This document shows positions 1 to 5,335 of a DNA stretch of 5,335 bases, one piece after another. How positions within the stretch are numbered: position 1 is the stretch's first letter; every line of letters begins with the position of its first letter. This DNA comes from Candidatus Neoflavobacterium equi. GTDB taxonomy: Bacteria > Bacteroidota > Bacteroidia > Flavobacteriales > Flavobacteriaceae. The DNA lies in the NCBI GenBank assembly GCA_018065745.1, contig JAGHSS010000083.1:1-5335 (forward strand), given 5' to 3'. Below the pieces are notes generated by a model. That model made no database searches. It was given only the letters and a program-made list of their open reading frames with translations, and was not told the DNA's origin. The position numbers and the translations under genes are program-made.

Positions 1-1331
1 GTAATTGCAATGATGGCTCCAGTAATGTCATTCATGGCACTCAAGGTTGCTTGTTTGGCGTCCTTATACCCTTCATCAAACTTGGCATGGACGGCTTCCA
101 CAACTACAATGGCGTCATCCACAACAATACCAATGGCCAAAATCATGGCAAATAGCGTCAACATGTTGATGGAGAATCCAAACATCTGCAAGAAGAAGAA
201 GGTACCCACAATAGCAACTGGTACAGCAATACCTGGGATTAATGTAGATCTTAAATCTTGCAAGAAGATGTACACTACAATAAATACCAAAATAAATGCT
301 TCAATCAAGGTGTGAACTACTTTGTCAATAGACGCATCCAAAAATGTTTTAGTATCATAAGGGATGATGTAATTCATACCTTTTGGGAAATTGGCTTTAC
401 TCTCTTTTAAGATTTTGTCCAATTCAGCAATGATTTCTTGTGCATTTGATCCAGATGTTTGGAAAATACCCATGGCAACCCCTTGGTTCCCCATTGCAAA
501 GTTGTTTACACTGTAGTTGAAAGCACCCAATTCAATGCGCGCTACATCTTTTAATCTCAAGAAGTTGTTACCACCCAAAGATTTAATTACAATATTCTCA
601 TATTGTTCTTTTTGGTTTAAACGTCCTTTATATTTAATTACATACTCATAAGTACCTTGGGCATTTTCACCAAATTTACCTGGAGCTGCTTCTAAGTTTT
701 GCTCTTGTAACGCTGCTTGAACGTCTGATGGAGAAACGCTGTAGTTGGCCATTTTTTCAGGATCAATCCAAATTCTCATGGAATAATCTTTCGCACCAAA
801 TACACTTACTTGTCCAACACCACTCACACGTTGTAAACGAGGTACAATGTTGATGTTTGCGTAGTTTTGTACGTAAGTACCGTCATAATCAGGATTGTCT
901 GAATACAAGGCAACGAACATCAAGGCTGCGTTCATAGACTTAACGGTCTGAACTCCTGTTTGTACTACTACCTGTGGTAAAACGTTTGTTGCTCTTGCCA
1001 CACGGTTTTGTACGTTTACTGCCGCCATGTCAGGATCTGTACCCAATTTGAAGTAAACAGTGATGTTTGCATTACCGTCATTGGCAGCGGTTGAAGTCAT
1101 GTAAGTCATGTTCTCCACCCCGTTGATTTGTTCCTCTAACGGTATAATAACGGAATTAAGAACCGTCTCTGCATTGGCTCCTGTATATGTTGCTGTCACC
1201 TGTACCGTTGGTGGCGCAATTTCTGGATATTGTTCAATTGGAAGAGAAATCAATCCCAAAATCCCCAGAATGGTGATCAAAATGGAAATAACTGTAGATA
1301 ATACAGGTCTTTCTATAAATGTTTTAAACAT
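1..1331 (-). CDS. RND multidrug efflux permease, AcrB/HAE1 type (N-terminal part, runs off left edge)
   Basis: Inner-membrane proton-driven pump subunit of a tripartite efflux system; it takes substrates from the periplasm or outer leaflet and passes them to an outer-membrane channel through the adaptor encoded just upstream. The reading frame opens with ATG at 1331 (protein start MFKTFIERPVLSTVISILIT, the classic RND start and TM1) and stays open to position 1, giving 443 codons of an expected roughly 1,040-1,060. Visible parts: TM1 about residues 10-28; periplasmic porter region with NVQNRVARATNVLPQ, RVSGVGQVSVFGAKDYSMRI and the GAFNYSVNN segment; TM2 about 340-358; TM3 about 366-385; TM4 about 390-408. 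TM4 carries GIVVDDAIVVVE with Asp405-Asp406, equivalent to the proton-relay pair D407/D408 of E. coli AcrB. It lies 25 nt after the adaptor gene with no obvious Shine-Dalgarno, and is likely co-transcribed. The acidic pair and the FNYSVNN-type porter argue for the HAE1 (drug) class rather than heavy-metal CusA. The truncation is only the window edge. Confidence 0.96.
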   Translation of the reverse strand, partial: MFKTFIERPVLSTVISILITILGILGLISLPIEQYPEIAPPTVQVTATYTGANAETVLNSVIIPLEEQINGVENMTYMTSTAANDGNANITVYFKLGTDPDMAAVNVQNRVARATNVLPQVVVQTGVQTVKSMNAALMFVALYSDNPDYDGTYVQNYANINIVPRLQRVSGVGQVSVFGAKDYSMRIWIDPEKMANYSVSPSDVQAALQEQNLEAAPGKFGENAQGTYEYVIKYKGRLNQKEQYENIVIKSLGGNNFLRLKDVARIELGAFNYSVNNFAMGNQGVAMGIFQTSGSNAQEIIAELDKILKESKANFPKGMNYIIPYDTKTFLDASIDKVVHTLIEAFILVFIVVYIFLQDLRSTLIPGIAVPVAIVGTFFFLQMFGFSINMLTLFAMILAIGIVVDDAIVVVEAVHAKFDEGYKDAKQATLSAMNDITGAIIAI

Positions 1332-1356
1332 AAAATTTTTCTTTAAAGGGAATTAA

Positions 1357-2487
1357 TTATTGTTGTACTGCTGGTGCAGCTGCAGGTTTAGCTGCTGAAT
1401 TTTTAGGAGCGATAACCGCACCGTTTTGTAATTTACTTACCCCTTCCACAACAATAGTTTCTGTACCTTCAAGTCCACTAACTACATATTGGTTGTCAAC
1501 TTCTGCAACAATCTCAATGAATTGCGCTTCTACTTTGTTTCCTTCTTTAACAACGAATACTTGTTTTTTTCCTTGAACGTCAACTACTGCAAATTGAGGA
1601 ACCAATACTGCGTCTTTGTGCGTTGTAGGGATCAAAATCATTCCGCTGTTACCACTTCTCAAAATTCCGTTTGGATTGTTGAAGTCAGCTCTGAATTTTG
1701 TAGTACCTGTTGTTGGATCAATCAATCCATTGATTGCAGACAATTTTCCTTTTTGGTCGTAAATGGTGTTGTCAATCAATTTTAAAGATACTTGTTGTGT
1801 GTTTTTCATTTTTTCAGCCATAGTAGCACCTGGAGTGTTTTTGCTGAATTCTAACATTTGTCTCTCGTTCATATTGAAATATGCACGAACAACTTTAGCG
1901 TCAGAAACTGTTGTTAATGGCTCAACAATAGCAGAGCTCACCAAAGTTCCTACTTTATAAGGAATACTTCCAATAACCCCGTCAACTGGAGAGGTTACAT
2001 TTGCAAAGTTGATATTTGTTGCCACACTGTTGTAAGAGCTTTGCGCTTGAGATAATCTTGCTTGAGCTGCGTCCAACTGTACTTTACCAATAATTCCTTT
2101 TGCAACTAGAGGTTTCAAACGGTCTACTTCAACACGAGCAGCAGCTACATTTGCTTTAGCAGCACCTGCGTCTTGAGAAAGTGTTTCTGTTTCTAATTTG
2201 AACAATAATTGTCCTTTTCTTACTTGCTGTCCTTCATCAACCAAAACTTGTTTGATAAACCCGTTGATTTTTGGACGGATCTCCACGTTTTGTTGTCCTT
2301 CTAATTTTGTTGAAAACTCTTGGTTTGTAGTTGCATCTTGTCTAGAAAGTTGCAATACTTCCAAAGAAGCAGGTGCCGCAGCTTGCTGTTGTGCTTGCGC
2401 TTGCGCCTCATCTGGTTTGTCATTACATGCAGTCACGGTTAATAAGCTGCTGCTAATGGCGAATAAATAGATAAAATTTCTCTTCAT
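1357..2487 (-). CDS. RND efflux periplasmic adaptor lipoprotein (AcrA/MexA family, membrane fusion protein)
   Basis: Adaptor that links the RND permease to an outer-membrane channel. The 376-aa length is normal for the family. Residues 1-20 form a lipoprotein signal peptide with lipobox VTAC and acylated Cys21, followed by Asn-Asp and further charged residues, then a Gln/Ala-rich linker (about 28-40). Domains in order: first lipoyl half about 65-100 (EIRPKINGFIKQVLVDEGQ, VRKGQLLFKLE), alpha-helical hairpin about 104-160, second lipoyl half about 162-185 (VTSPVDGVIG), then beta-barrel and membrane-proximal domains to about 355, and an Ala/Pro/Gln-rich tail. The hairpin tip matches the family channel-contact pattern RLxxLx6SxxxLD (Arg123, Leu127, Leu138, Asp139), except that the usual Ser is Gly134. 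The start ATG at 2487 places the signal peptide correctly. It sits 16 nt after the regulator and 25 nt before the permease, so one operon is likely. The next bases after Cys21 decide inner- or outer-membrane sorting in Bacteroidetes and are not clear-cut here. Confidence 0.96.
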   Translation of the reverse strand: MKRNFIYLFAISSSLLTVTACNDKPDEAQAQAQQQAAAPASLEVLQLSRQDATTNQEFSTKLEGQQNVEIRPKINGFIKQVLVDEGQQVRKGQLLFKLETETLSQDAGAAKANVAAARVEVDRLKPLVAKGIIGKVQLDAAQARLSQAQSSYNSVATNINFANVTSPVDGVIGSIPYKVGTLVSSAIVEPLTTVSDAKVVRAYFNMNERQMLEFSKNTPGATMAEKMKNTQQVSLKLIDNTIYDQKGKLSAINGLIDPTTGTTKFRADFNNPNGILRSGNSGMILIPTTHKDAVLVPQFAVVDVQGKKQVFVVKEGNKVEAQFIEIVAEVDNQYVVSGLEGTETIVVEGVSKLQNGAVIAPKNSAAKPAAAPAVQQ

Positions 2488-2503
2488 TTGATTGAATTGG
2501 ATA

Positions 2504-2977
2504 TTAATTGTTGAGTTTTTCTATTAAGTCACGGGTATTGGTCAAATTGTGTTCTGCGGTCTCCAGATGCTCCATGTAAATTTTCACGGTTTCTGCAGAT
2601 ACTTCACACTGCTTGTCGTCAATGTGCTCCCGATATTTTTGAACGCGATTCATGATCATTCGTTCTGATTGAATCATGCGTATGATTTTGTTTAGTGTTT
2701 CAGCTAAGCTGGTGACGTGAAAATATTTTTTTCTGTCTTGTGGTTTGGTGCAGTATTTAATTCTATTGGTCTTCAACAGGTAATTCAAGTTGGTTGACAT
2801 AGAACTTTTGCTGGTCTTTAATTTTTCCACTAAATTTTCAAAGGTGTAGCCGTCTTTGTTAGATTCAAAAATCATGAGCGAAACAATCTTACTACTTAAT
2901 GGTGATAAGTGGTAAAACTCCTGAAAGTGTTCTACTAACAGACAGTAAATCTCATTGTCCTCTTGAAATTCTTCCAT
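2504..2977 (-). CDS. GbsR/MarR-type winged-helix transcriptional regulator of the efflux operon
   Basis: 157-aa probable DNA-binding repressor, first gene of the efflux operon. Residues 22-34 (YHLSPLSSKIVSL) match the conserved entry helix of the GbsR-like branch of the MarR superfamily. The helix-turn-helix is about 45-70, with a recognition-helix region TSKSSMSTNLNYLL (55-68). The wing is about 72-88 and contains the typical DRKKYF (81-86). Residues 92-155 are strongly helical and charged and probably form the dimerisation coiled coil. There are three cysteines (12, 76, 124) but no obvious redox-sensor arrangement. The ATG at 2977 was chosen because it opens a full-length family match; an earlier ATG at 2994 is in another frame and stops after four codons. 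A perfect palindrome in its own promoter supports autorepression, which is inference. The ligand is unknown; repression relieved by a pump substrate would be the usual model for a regulator in this position. Confidence 0.9.
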   Translation of the reverse strand: MEEFQEDNEIYCLLVEHFQEFYHLSPLSSKIVSLMIFESNKDGYTFENLVEKLKTSKSSMSTNLNYLLKTNRIKYCTKPQDRKKYFHVTSLAETLNKIIRMIQSERMIMNRVQKYREHIDDKQCEVSAETVKIYMEHLETAEHNLTNTRDLIEKLNN

Positions 2978-3010
2978 AATTATGGTGTAGTCATGTTGTT
3001 TTTATGCCTG

Positions 3011-3046
3011 CAAAGATACAATTAGTTCGGTAAATACCGAACCAAA
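3011..3046 (-). promoter_or_regulatory. Bacteroidetes-type sigma-A promoter of the regulator-efflux operon
   Basis: Read on the minus strand, TATCTTTG (3018-3011) is a perfect match to the Bacteroidetes -7 consensus TAnnTTTG. A TTTG (3046-3043), at the end of TTTTTG, can serve as the -33 element, separated by 24 nt; this is slightly longer than the usual 17-23 nt. The predicted transcription start is around 3004-3007, leaving a leader of about 27-30 nt before the regulator ATG. The call rests on motif match and position only. Confidence 0.72.
3025..3042. promoter_or_regulatory. Perfect 18-bp palindrome, candidate operator for the GbsR/MarR-type regulator
   Basis: GTTCGGTA-AA-TACCGAAC is an inverted repeat with two perfect 8-bp arms and a 2-bp centre. 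It lies exactly between the -33-like and -7 elements of the operon promoter, where a bound dimer would block RNA polymerase. It is GC-richer than the surrounding AT-rich DNA, and the size suits a dimeric winged-helix protein of the MarR superfamily. I see no second copy in the window. Binding by the neighbouring regulator is inference. Confidence 0.72.
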
Positions 3047-3205
3047 AATCATTTTTTTAATTTTAATTTAAAACGTTAAAAAGAATATTATCTTGTAAGT
3101 CCTTTGTATCTAATTAGTTAAATAAAGATTAAAACGAATACTAAAAATCAAATTTCGAGTTTAAGATTTAAATCACACAAGAATTCTGGCTGTCAACTTG
3201 TCATA

Positions 3206-3233
3206 TTGGAAAAGGGTAATTATGTTATTTTTG
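3206..3233 (+). promoter_or_regulatory. Candidate upstream dnaK promoter (Bacteroidetes sigma-A type)
   Basis: TATTTTTG at 3226-3233 is a perfect TAnnTTTG -7 match. TTG at 3206-3208 lies 17 nt upstream as a -33 element, within the usual spacing. The predicted start is near 3238-3241, giving a leader of roughly 85 nt. In AT-rich DNA such matches also occur by chance, so confidence is moderate. Confidence 0.5.
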
Positions 3234-3246
3234 TCATATATTGATT

Positions 3247-3276
3247 TTTGGCACAGTGATTGACTTAATGAATTTG
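3247..3276 (+). promoter_or_regulatory. Candidate proximal dnaK promoter: sigma-54-like -24/-12 motif overlapping a weak sigma-A match
   Basis: TTGGCACAGTGATTGAC (3248-3264) has a perfect TGGCAC -24 block and the strict 10-bp spacing to the -12 position, but the -12 dinucleotide is GA instead of the near-invariant GC. The same stretch can be read as a sigma-A promoter: TTTG (3247-3250), 18 nt, TGAATTTG (3269-3276), one mismatch from TAnnTTTG. Either reading starts transcription near 3275-3281, about 45-50 nt before the dnaK ATG. Confidence 0.4.
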
Positions 3277-3325
3277 AGTTTGAAATTGAACATAAAATAA
3301 AACACAAATAAAGAATTTAAATATT

Positions 3326-5209
3326 ATGAGTAAAATTATTGGAATTGACTTAGGAACAACCAACTCATGTGTTTCTGTGATGGAAGGTAACGAGCCAGTT
3401 GTTATCCCTAATGCTGAAGGAAAGAGAACTACACCATCTGTTATTGCATTTGTTGAAGGTGGAGAAATTAAAGTTGGTGATCCTGCAAAACGTCAGGCAG
3501 TAACTAACCCAACAAAAACGATTGCTTCTATCAAACGTTTCATGGGAGAAAAATTCTCTGAAATTTCTACAGAAGCTTCTCACGTACCATACAGCGTAGT
3601 TAAAGGAGATAACGACACTCCACGTGTTGATATTGACGGACGTTTGTACACAGCTCAAGAGTTGTCTGCAATGACGTTGCAAAAAATGAAAAAAACAGCT
3701 GAGGATTATTTAGGACAAACAGTAACTGAAGCGGTTATTACTGTTCCTGCATACTTCAATGACGCTCAACGTCAAGCTACTAAAGAGGCTGGAGAAATTG
3801 CTGGTTTAACTGTTAGAAGAATCATCAACGAACCAACTGCTGCTGCTTTAGCTTACGGTTTAGATAAATTAGGAACTGATCAAAAAATCGCTGTTTATGA
3901 CTTAGGTGGAGGTACTTTTGATATCTCAATCTTGGAATTAGGAGACGGTGTATTTGAAGTGTTGTCTACAAACGGAGATACTCACCTTGGAGGAGATGAT
4001 TTTGACCAAGTGATCATCAACTGGTTGGCATCAGATTTCCAAGCTGCTGAAGGAATTGACTTACGTCTTGACCCAATGGCATTACAACGTTTGAAAGAAG
4101 CTGCTGAAAAAGCAAAAATTGAATTGTCTTCTGCTGCTCAAACTGAAATCAACTTACCATACGTAACAGCTACTGCTACAGGACCAAAACACTTAGTTCA
4201 AACGTTGACTCGTGCTAAATTTGAACAATTGGCTGACGCTTTAGTAAAACGTTCTATGGAACCAGTTGCAAAAGCTTTAAAAGATGCAGGTTTAACTAAA
4301 TCTGACATTGATGAAGTTATCTTGGTTGGTGGATCTACTCGTATCCCAGTTATCCAAGAACAAGTTGAGAAATTCTTTGGTAAAAAACCATCAAAAGGAG
4401 TTAATCCTGATGAAGTAGTAGCTGTTGGAGCTGCAATCCAAGGAGGAGTATTGACAGGAGATGTGAAAGATGTATTGTTATTAGACGTTACTCCATTATC
4501 TTTAGGTATTGAAACTATGGGTGGTGTAATGACTAAATTAATTGAGTCTAACACAACAATCCCTACTAAAAAATCACAAGTATTCTCTACAGCGGTTGAC
4601 AACCAACCAACTGTTGAAATCCACGTGTTACAAGGGGAAAGAGCAATGGCTAACGATAACAAAACTATTGGACGTTTCCATTTAGAAGACTTACCACCAG
4701 CTCAAAGAGGTGTTCCACAAATTGAAGTAACTTTTGATATTGATGCGAATGGTATCATCAAAGTTTCTGCAACTGACAAAGGAACTGGTAAATCTCATGA
4801 CATCAGAATTGAAGCTTCTTCTGGATTAACTGCTGAAGAAATTGAAAGAATGAAAAAAGAAGCTGAAGCTAATGCTGATGCTGACAAAGCTGCTAAAGAA
4901 GCTGTAGAGAGATTCAACGAGATTGACTCAATGATTTTCCAAACAGAAAAACAATTAGGAGAATTTGGAGATAAATTATCTGCGTCAAACAAAGAAGCTG
5001 TTGAAGGTGCTTTGAATGAATTAAAAGCGGCTTATGAAACTAAAGATTTGGGAACTATTTCTCCAGCTTTAGATAAATTAAACAACGCTTGGAAAGCAGC
5101 ATCAGAAGAAATGTACAATGCACAAGCTCAAGGTGGTCAAGCTCAAGGGCAACCAACTCAAGGTGGTGATGATACAACTCAAGATGTTGATTTTGAAGAA
5201 GTTAAATAA
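3326..5209 (+). CDS. dnaK: Molecular chaperone DnaK (Hsp70)
   Basis: ATP-dependent cytosolic chaperone that binds unfolded hydrophobic peptides and works with DnaJ and GrpE. It is complete at 627 aa, a usual length. Nucleotide-binding domain (1 to about 381): phosphate-1 loop [14 protein letters not shown] (5-18), [13 protein letters not shown] (166-178), phosphate-2 loop [10 protein letters not shown] (192-201, with Thr197 at the conserved autophosphorylation position), and adenosine motif VGGSTRIP (334-341). The interdomain linker is DVLLLDVTP (382-390). The substrate-binding beta domain (about 391-500) contains [16 protein letters not shown] and VLQGER. The helical lid (about 505-600) is followed by a Gly/Gln-rich disordered tail and the conserved terminal VDFEEVK. 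The ATG at 3326 is fixed by the N-terminal family match; the sequence before it is A-rich with no Shine-Dalgarno, normal for Flavobacteriia. It appears monocistronic: no dnaJ or grpE lies next to it, and an insertion sequence begins about 41 bp after the stop. Confidence 0.99.
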   Translation: MSKIIGIDLGTTNSCVSVMEGNEPVVIPNAEGKRTTPSVIAFVEGGEIKVGDPAKRQAVTNPTKTIASIKRFMGEKFSEISTEASHVPYSVVKGDNDTPRVDIDGRLYTAQELSAMTLQKMKKTAEDYLGQTVTEAVITVPAYFNDAQRQATKEAGEIAGLTVRRIINEPTAAALAYGLDKLGTDQKIAVYDLGGGTFDISILELGDGVFEVLSTNGDTHLGGDDFDQVIINWLASDFQAAEGIDLRLDPMALQRLKEAAEKAKIELSSAAQTEINLPYVTATATGPKHLVQTLTRAKFEQLADALVKRSMEPVAKALKDAGLTKSDIDEVILVGGSTRIPVIQEQVEKFFGKKPSKGVNPDEVVAVGAAIQGGVLTGDVKDVLLLDVTPLSLGIETMGGVMTKLIESNTTIPTKKSQVFSTAVDNQPTVEIHVLQGERAMANDNKTIGRFHLEDLPPAQRGVPQIEVTFDIDANGIIKVSATDKGTGKSHDIRIEASSGLTAEEIERMKKEAEANADADKAAKEAVERFNEIDSMIFQTEKQLGEFGDKLSASNKEAVEGALNELKAAYETKDLGTISPALDKLNNAWKAASEEMYNAQAQGGQAQGQPTQGGDDTTQDVDFEEVK

Positions 5210-5250
5210 TTAGTTGTTTTATATATAGAAAGGCGGGCCAGCAATTACAC

Positions 5251-5288
5251 TGCCCCCAAAAAGTTAGACACTTTTGGGGGCATTTTTT
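5251..5288 (+). terminator. Intrinsic terminator-like hairpin formed by the IS left end, downstream of dnaK
   Basis: TGCCCCCAAAA (5251-5261) and TTTTGGGGGCA (5272-5282) are perfect 11-bp complementary arms around a 10-nt loop, followed by six T (5283-5288). An alternative pairing with one bulged A extends the stem by AGT/ACT. The GC block plus T-run is a standard Rho-independent terminator in the dnaK direction. It would end dnaK transcripts and also keep outside transcription out of the transposase gene, whose ATG follows directly at 5289. Confidence 0.7.
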
Positions 5289-5335
5289 ATGGAAAGAAAA
5301 GTAAAATATGATTTAGCTTTTAAGCTAAAGTGTGT
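5289..5335 (+). CDS. IS3-family transposase OrfA (helix-turn-helix subunit), N-terminal fragment
   Basis: ATG at 5289 opens a frame to the window edge encoding MERKVKYDLAFKLKC and a partial codon. This K/R-rich start with the Y-(D)-x-x-F-K-L-K-(C/V) pattern is the usual beginning of the IS3/IS911-type OrfA DNA-binding subunit, normally about 90-170 aa and joined to the DDE integrase OrfB by a -1 frameshift. Only 15 full codons are visible, so family placement rests mainly on the adjoining inverted-repeat sequence. It is cut only by the window edge. Confidence 0.75.
   Translation, partial: MERKVKYDLAFKLKC

Larger units (their letters stand above)
2978..3325. other. Divergent intergenic region between efflux operon and dnaK
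   Basis: This 348-bp AT-rich stretch separates the minus-strand regulator start from the plus-strand dnaK start. It carries the efflux promoter and operator near its left end and the dnaK promoter candidates in its right third. The middle part (about 3050-3180) contains only A/T-rich tracts and short chance palindromes. I see no tRNA-like fold, no CIRCE element (the HrcA site found before dnaK in many other bacteria), and no further coding sequence of credible length. Confidence 0.7.
5251..5335 (+). mobile_element. Left end of an IS3-family (IS150-like group) insertion sequence, runs off right edge
   Basis: The sequence from 5251 (TGCCCCCAAAAAGTTAGACA) has the terminal TG and the CCCC-AAAA-GTT-GACA layout typical of IS3-family left inverted repeats. 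An OrfA-like start follows 38 bp further in. The exact terminus is uncertain by about five bases, because some IS150-group ends have a few extra bases before the CTGxCCC core; it may begin at about 5246. The right end and target duplication lie outside the window and cannot be checked. Confidence 0.82.

Noticed and set aside
10..315. Plus-strand 101-aa open frame
   Set aside because: Antisense shadow of the RND permease; the minus-strand frame encodes a clear AcrB-type sequence with the proton-relay Asp pair.
1108..1356. Plus-strand 82-aa open frame
   Set aside because: Lies opposite the permease N-terminus and the adaptor-permease gap; no family resemblance and low-complexity composition.
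1489..2470. Three plus-strand open frames (about 65-98 aa) opposite the adaptor gene
   Set aside because: Cys/Phe-rich shadow translations of the adaptor coding strand, with no start context or recognisable domain.
3110..3117. CTAATTAG palindrome in the divergent region
   Set aside because: Eight-bp A/T-rich palindromes are expected by chance in DNA of this composition; not placed at a promoter element.
2978..3325. CIRCE/HrcA site before dnaK
   Set aside because: No TTAGCACTC-N9-GAGTGCTAA-like inverted repeat is present.
3365..4992. Minus-strand open frames (65-154 aa) opposite dnaK
   Set aside because: Antisense shadows of a highly conserved gene; long antisense frames are common opposite dnaK because of its codon bias.
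5140..5175. Short repeat-like Gly/Gln-rich coding stretch at the dnaK C-terminus
   Set aside because: Gly/Gln-rich disordered tails before the EEVK-type terminus are normal in bacterial DnaK; not a separate repeat element.

Overview
The window looks like chromosomal DNA of a member of the Flavobacteriia, probably Flavobacterium or a close relative. The evidence is AT-rich sequence, starts without Shine-Dalgarno sites, a Bacteroidetes-type -7 promoter element (TAnnTTTG), an RND adaptor made as a lipoprotein with a Bacteroidetes-like N-terminus, and a GbsR/MarR-type regulator heading an efflux operon. The species assignment is inference.

Left part, minus strand, 1-2977: a tightly packed three-gene multidrug-efflux operon read right to left. 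It contains a GbsR/MarR-type winged-helix regulator (2504-2977), a lipoprotein periplasmic adaptor of the AcrA/MexA family (1357-2487), and the N-terminal 443 codons of an AcrB-type (HAE1) RND permease that runs off the left edge (1-1331). Gaps are 16 and 25 nt. An outer-membrane TolC/OprM-type channel gene would be expected beyond position 1 but cannot be seen. The regulator gene is preceded by a good flavobacterial promoter whose core holds a perfect 18-bp palindrome (3025-3042). This is a strong candidate operator, which suggests the regulator represses its own operon.

Middle, 2978-3325: a 348-bp AT-rich divergent intergenic region. It holds the efflux-operon promoter and operator on the minus strand. 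On the plus strand it holds candidate dnaK promoters: a TAnnTTTG-type promoter near 3206-3233, and further down a TTGGCAC-type sigma-54-like motif that overlaps a weaker TTTG/TGAATTTG promoter.

Right part, plus strand, 3326-5209: a complete dnaK (Hsp70) of 627 aa. About 41 bp after its stop begins the left end of an IS3-family insertion sequence (about 5251 to the window edge), with the first 15 codons of its OrfA transposase subunit. The outermost bases of the IS fold into a perfect GC-rich hairpin followed by six T, so the IS end itself looks like an intrinsic terminator lying between dnaK and the transposase.

I do not see a previously undescribed multi-gene system here. The most useful second-look items are the operator palindrome, the IS end acting as a terminator behind dnaK, and the dnaK promoter architecture.
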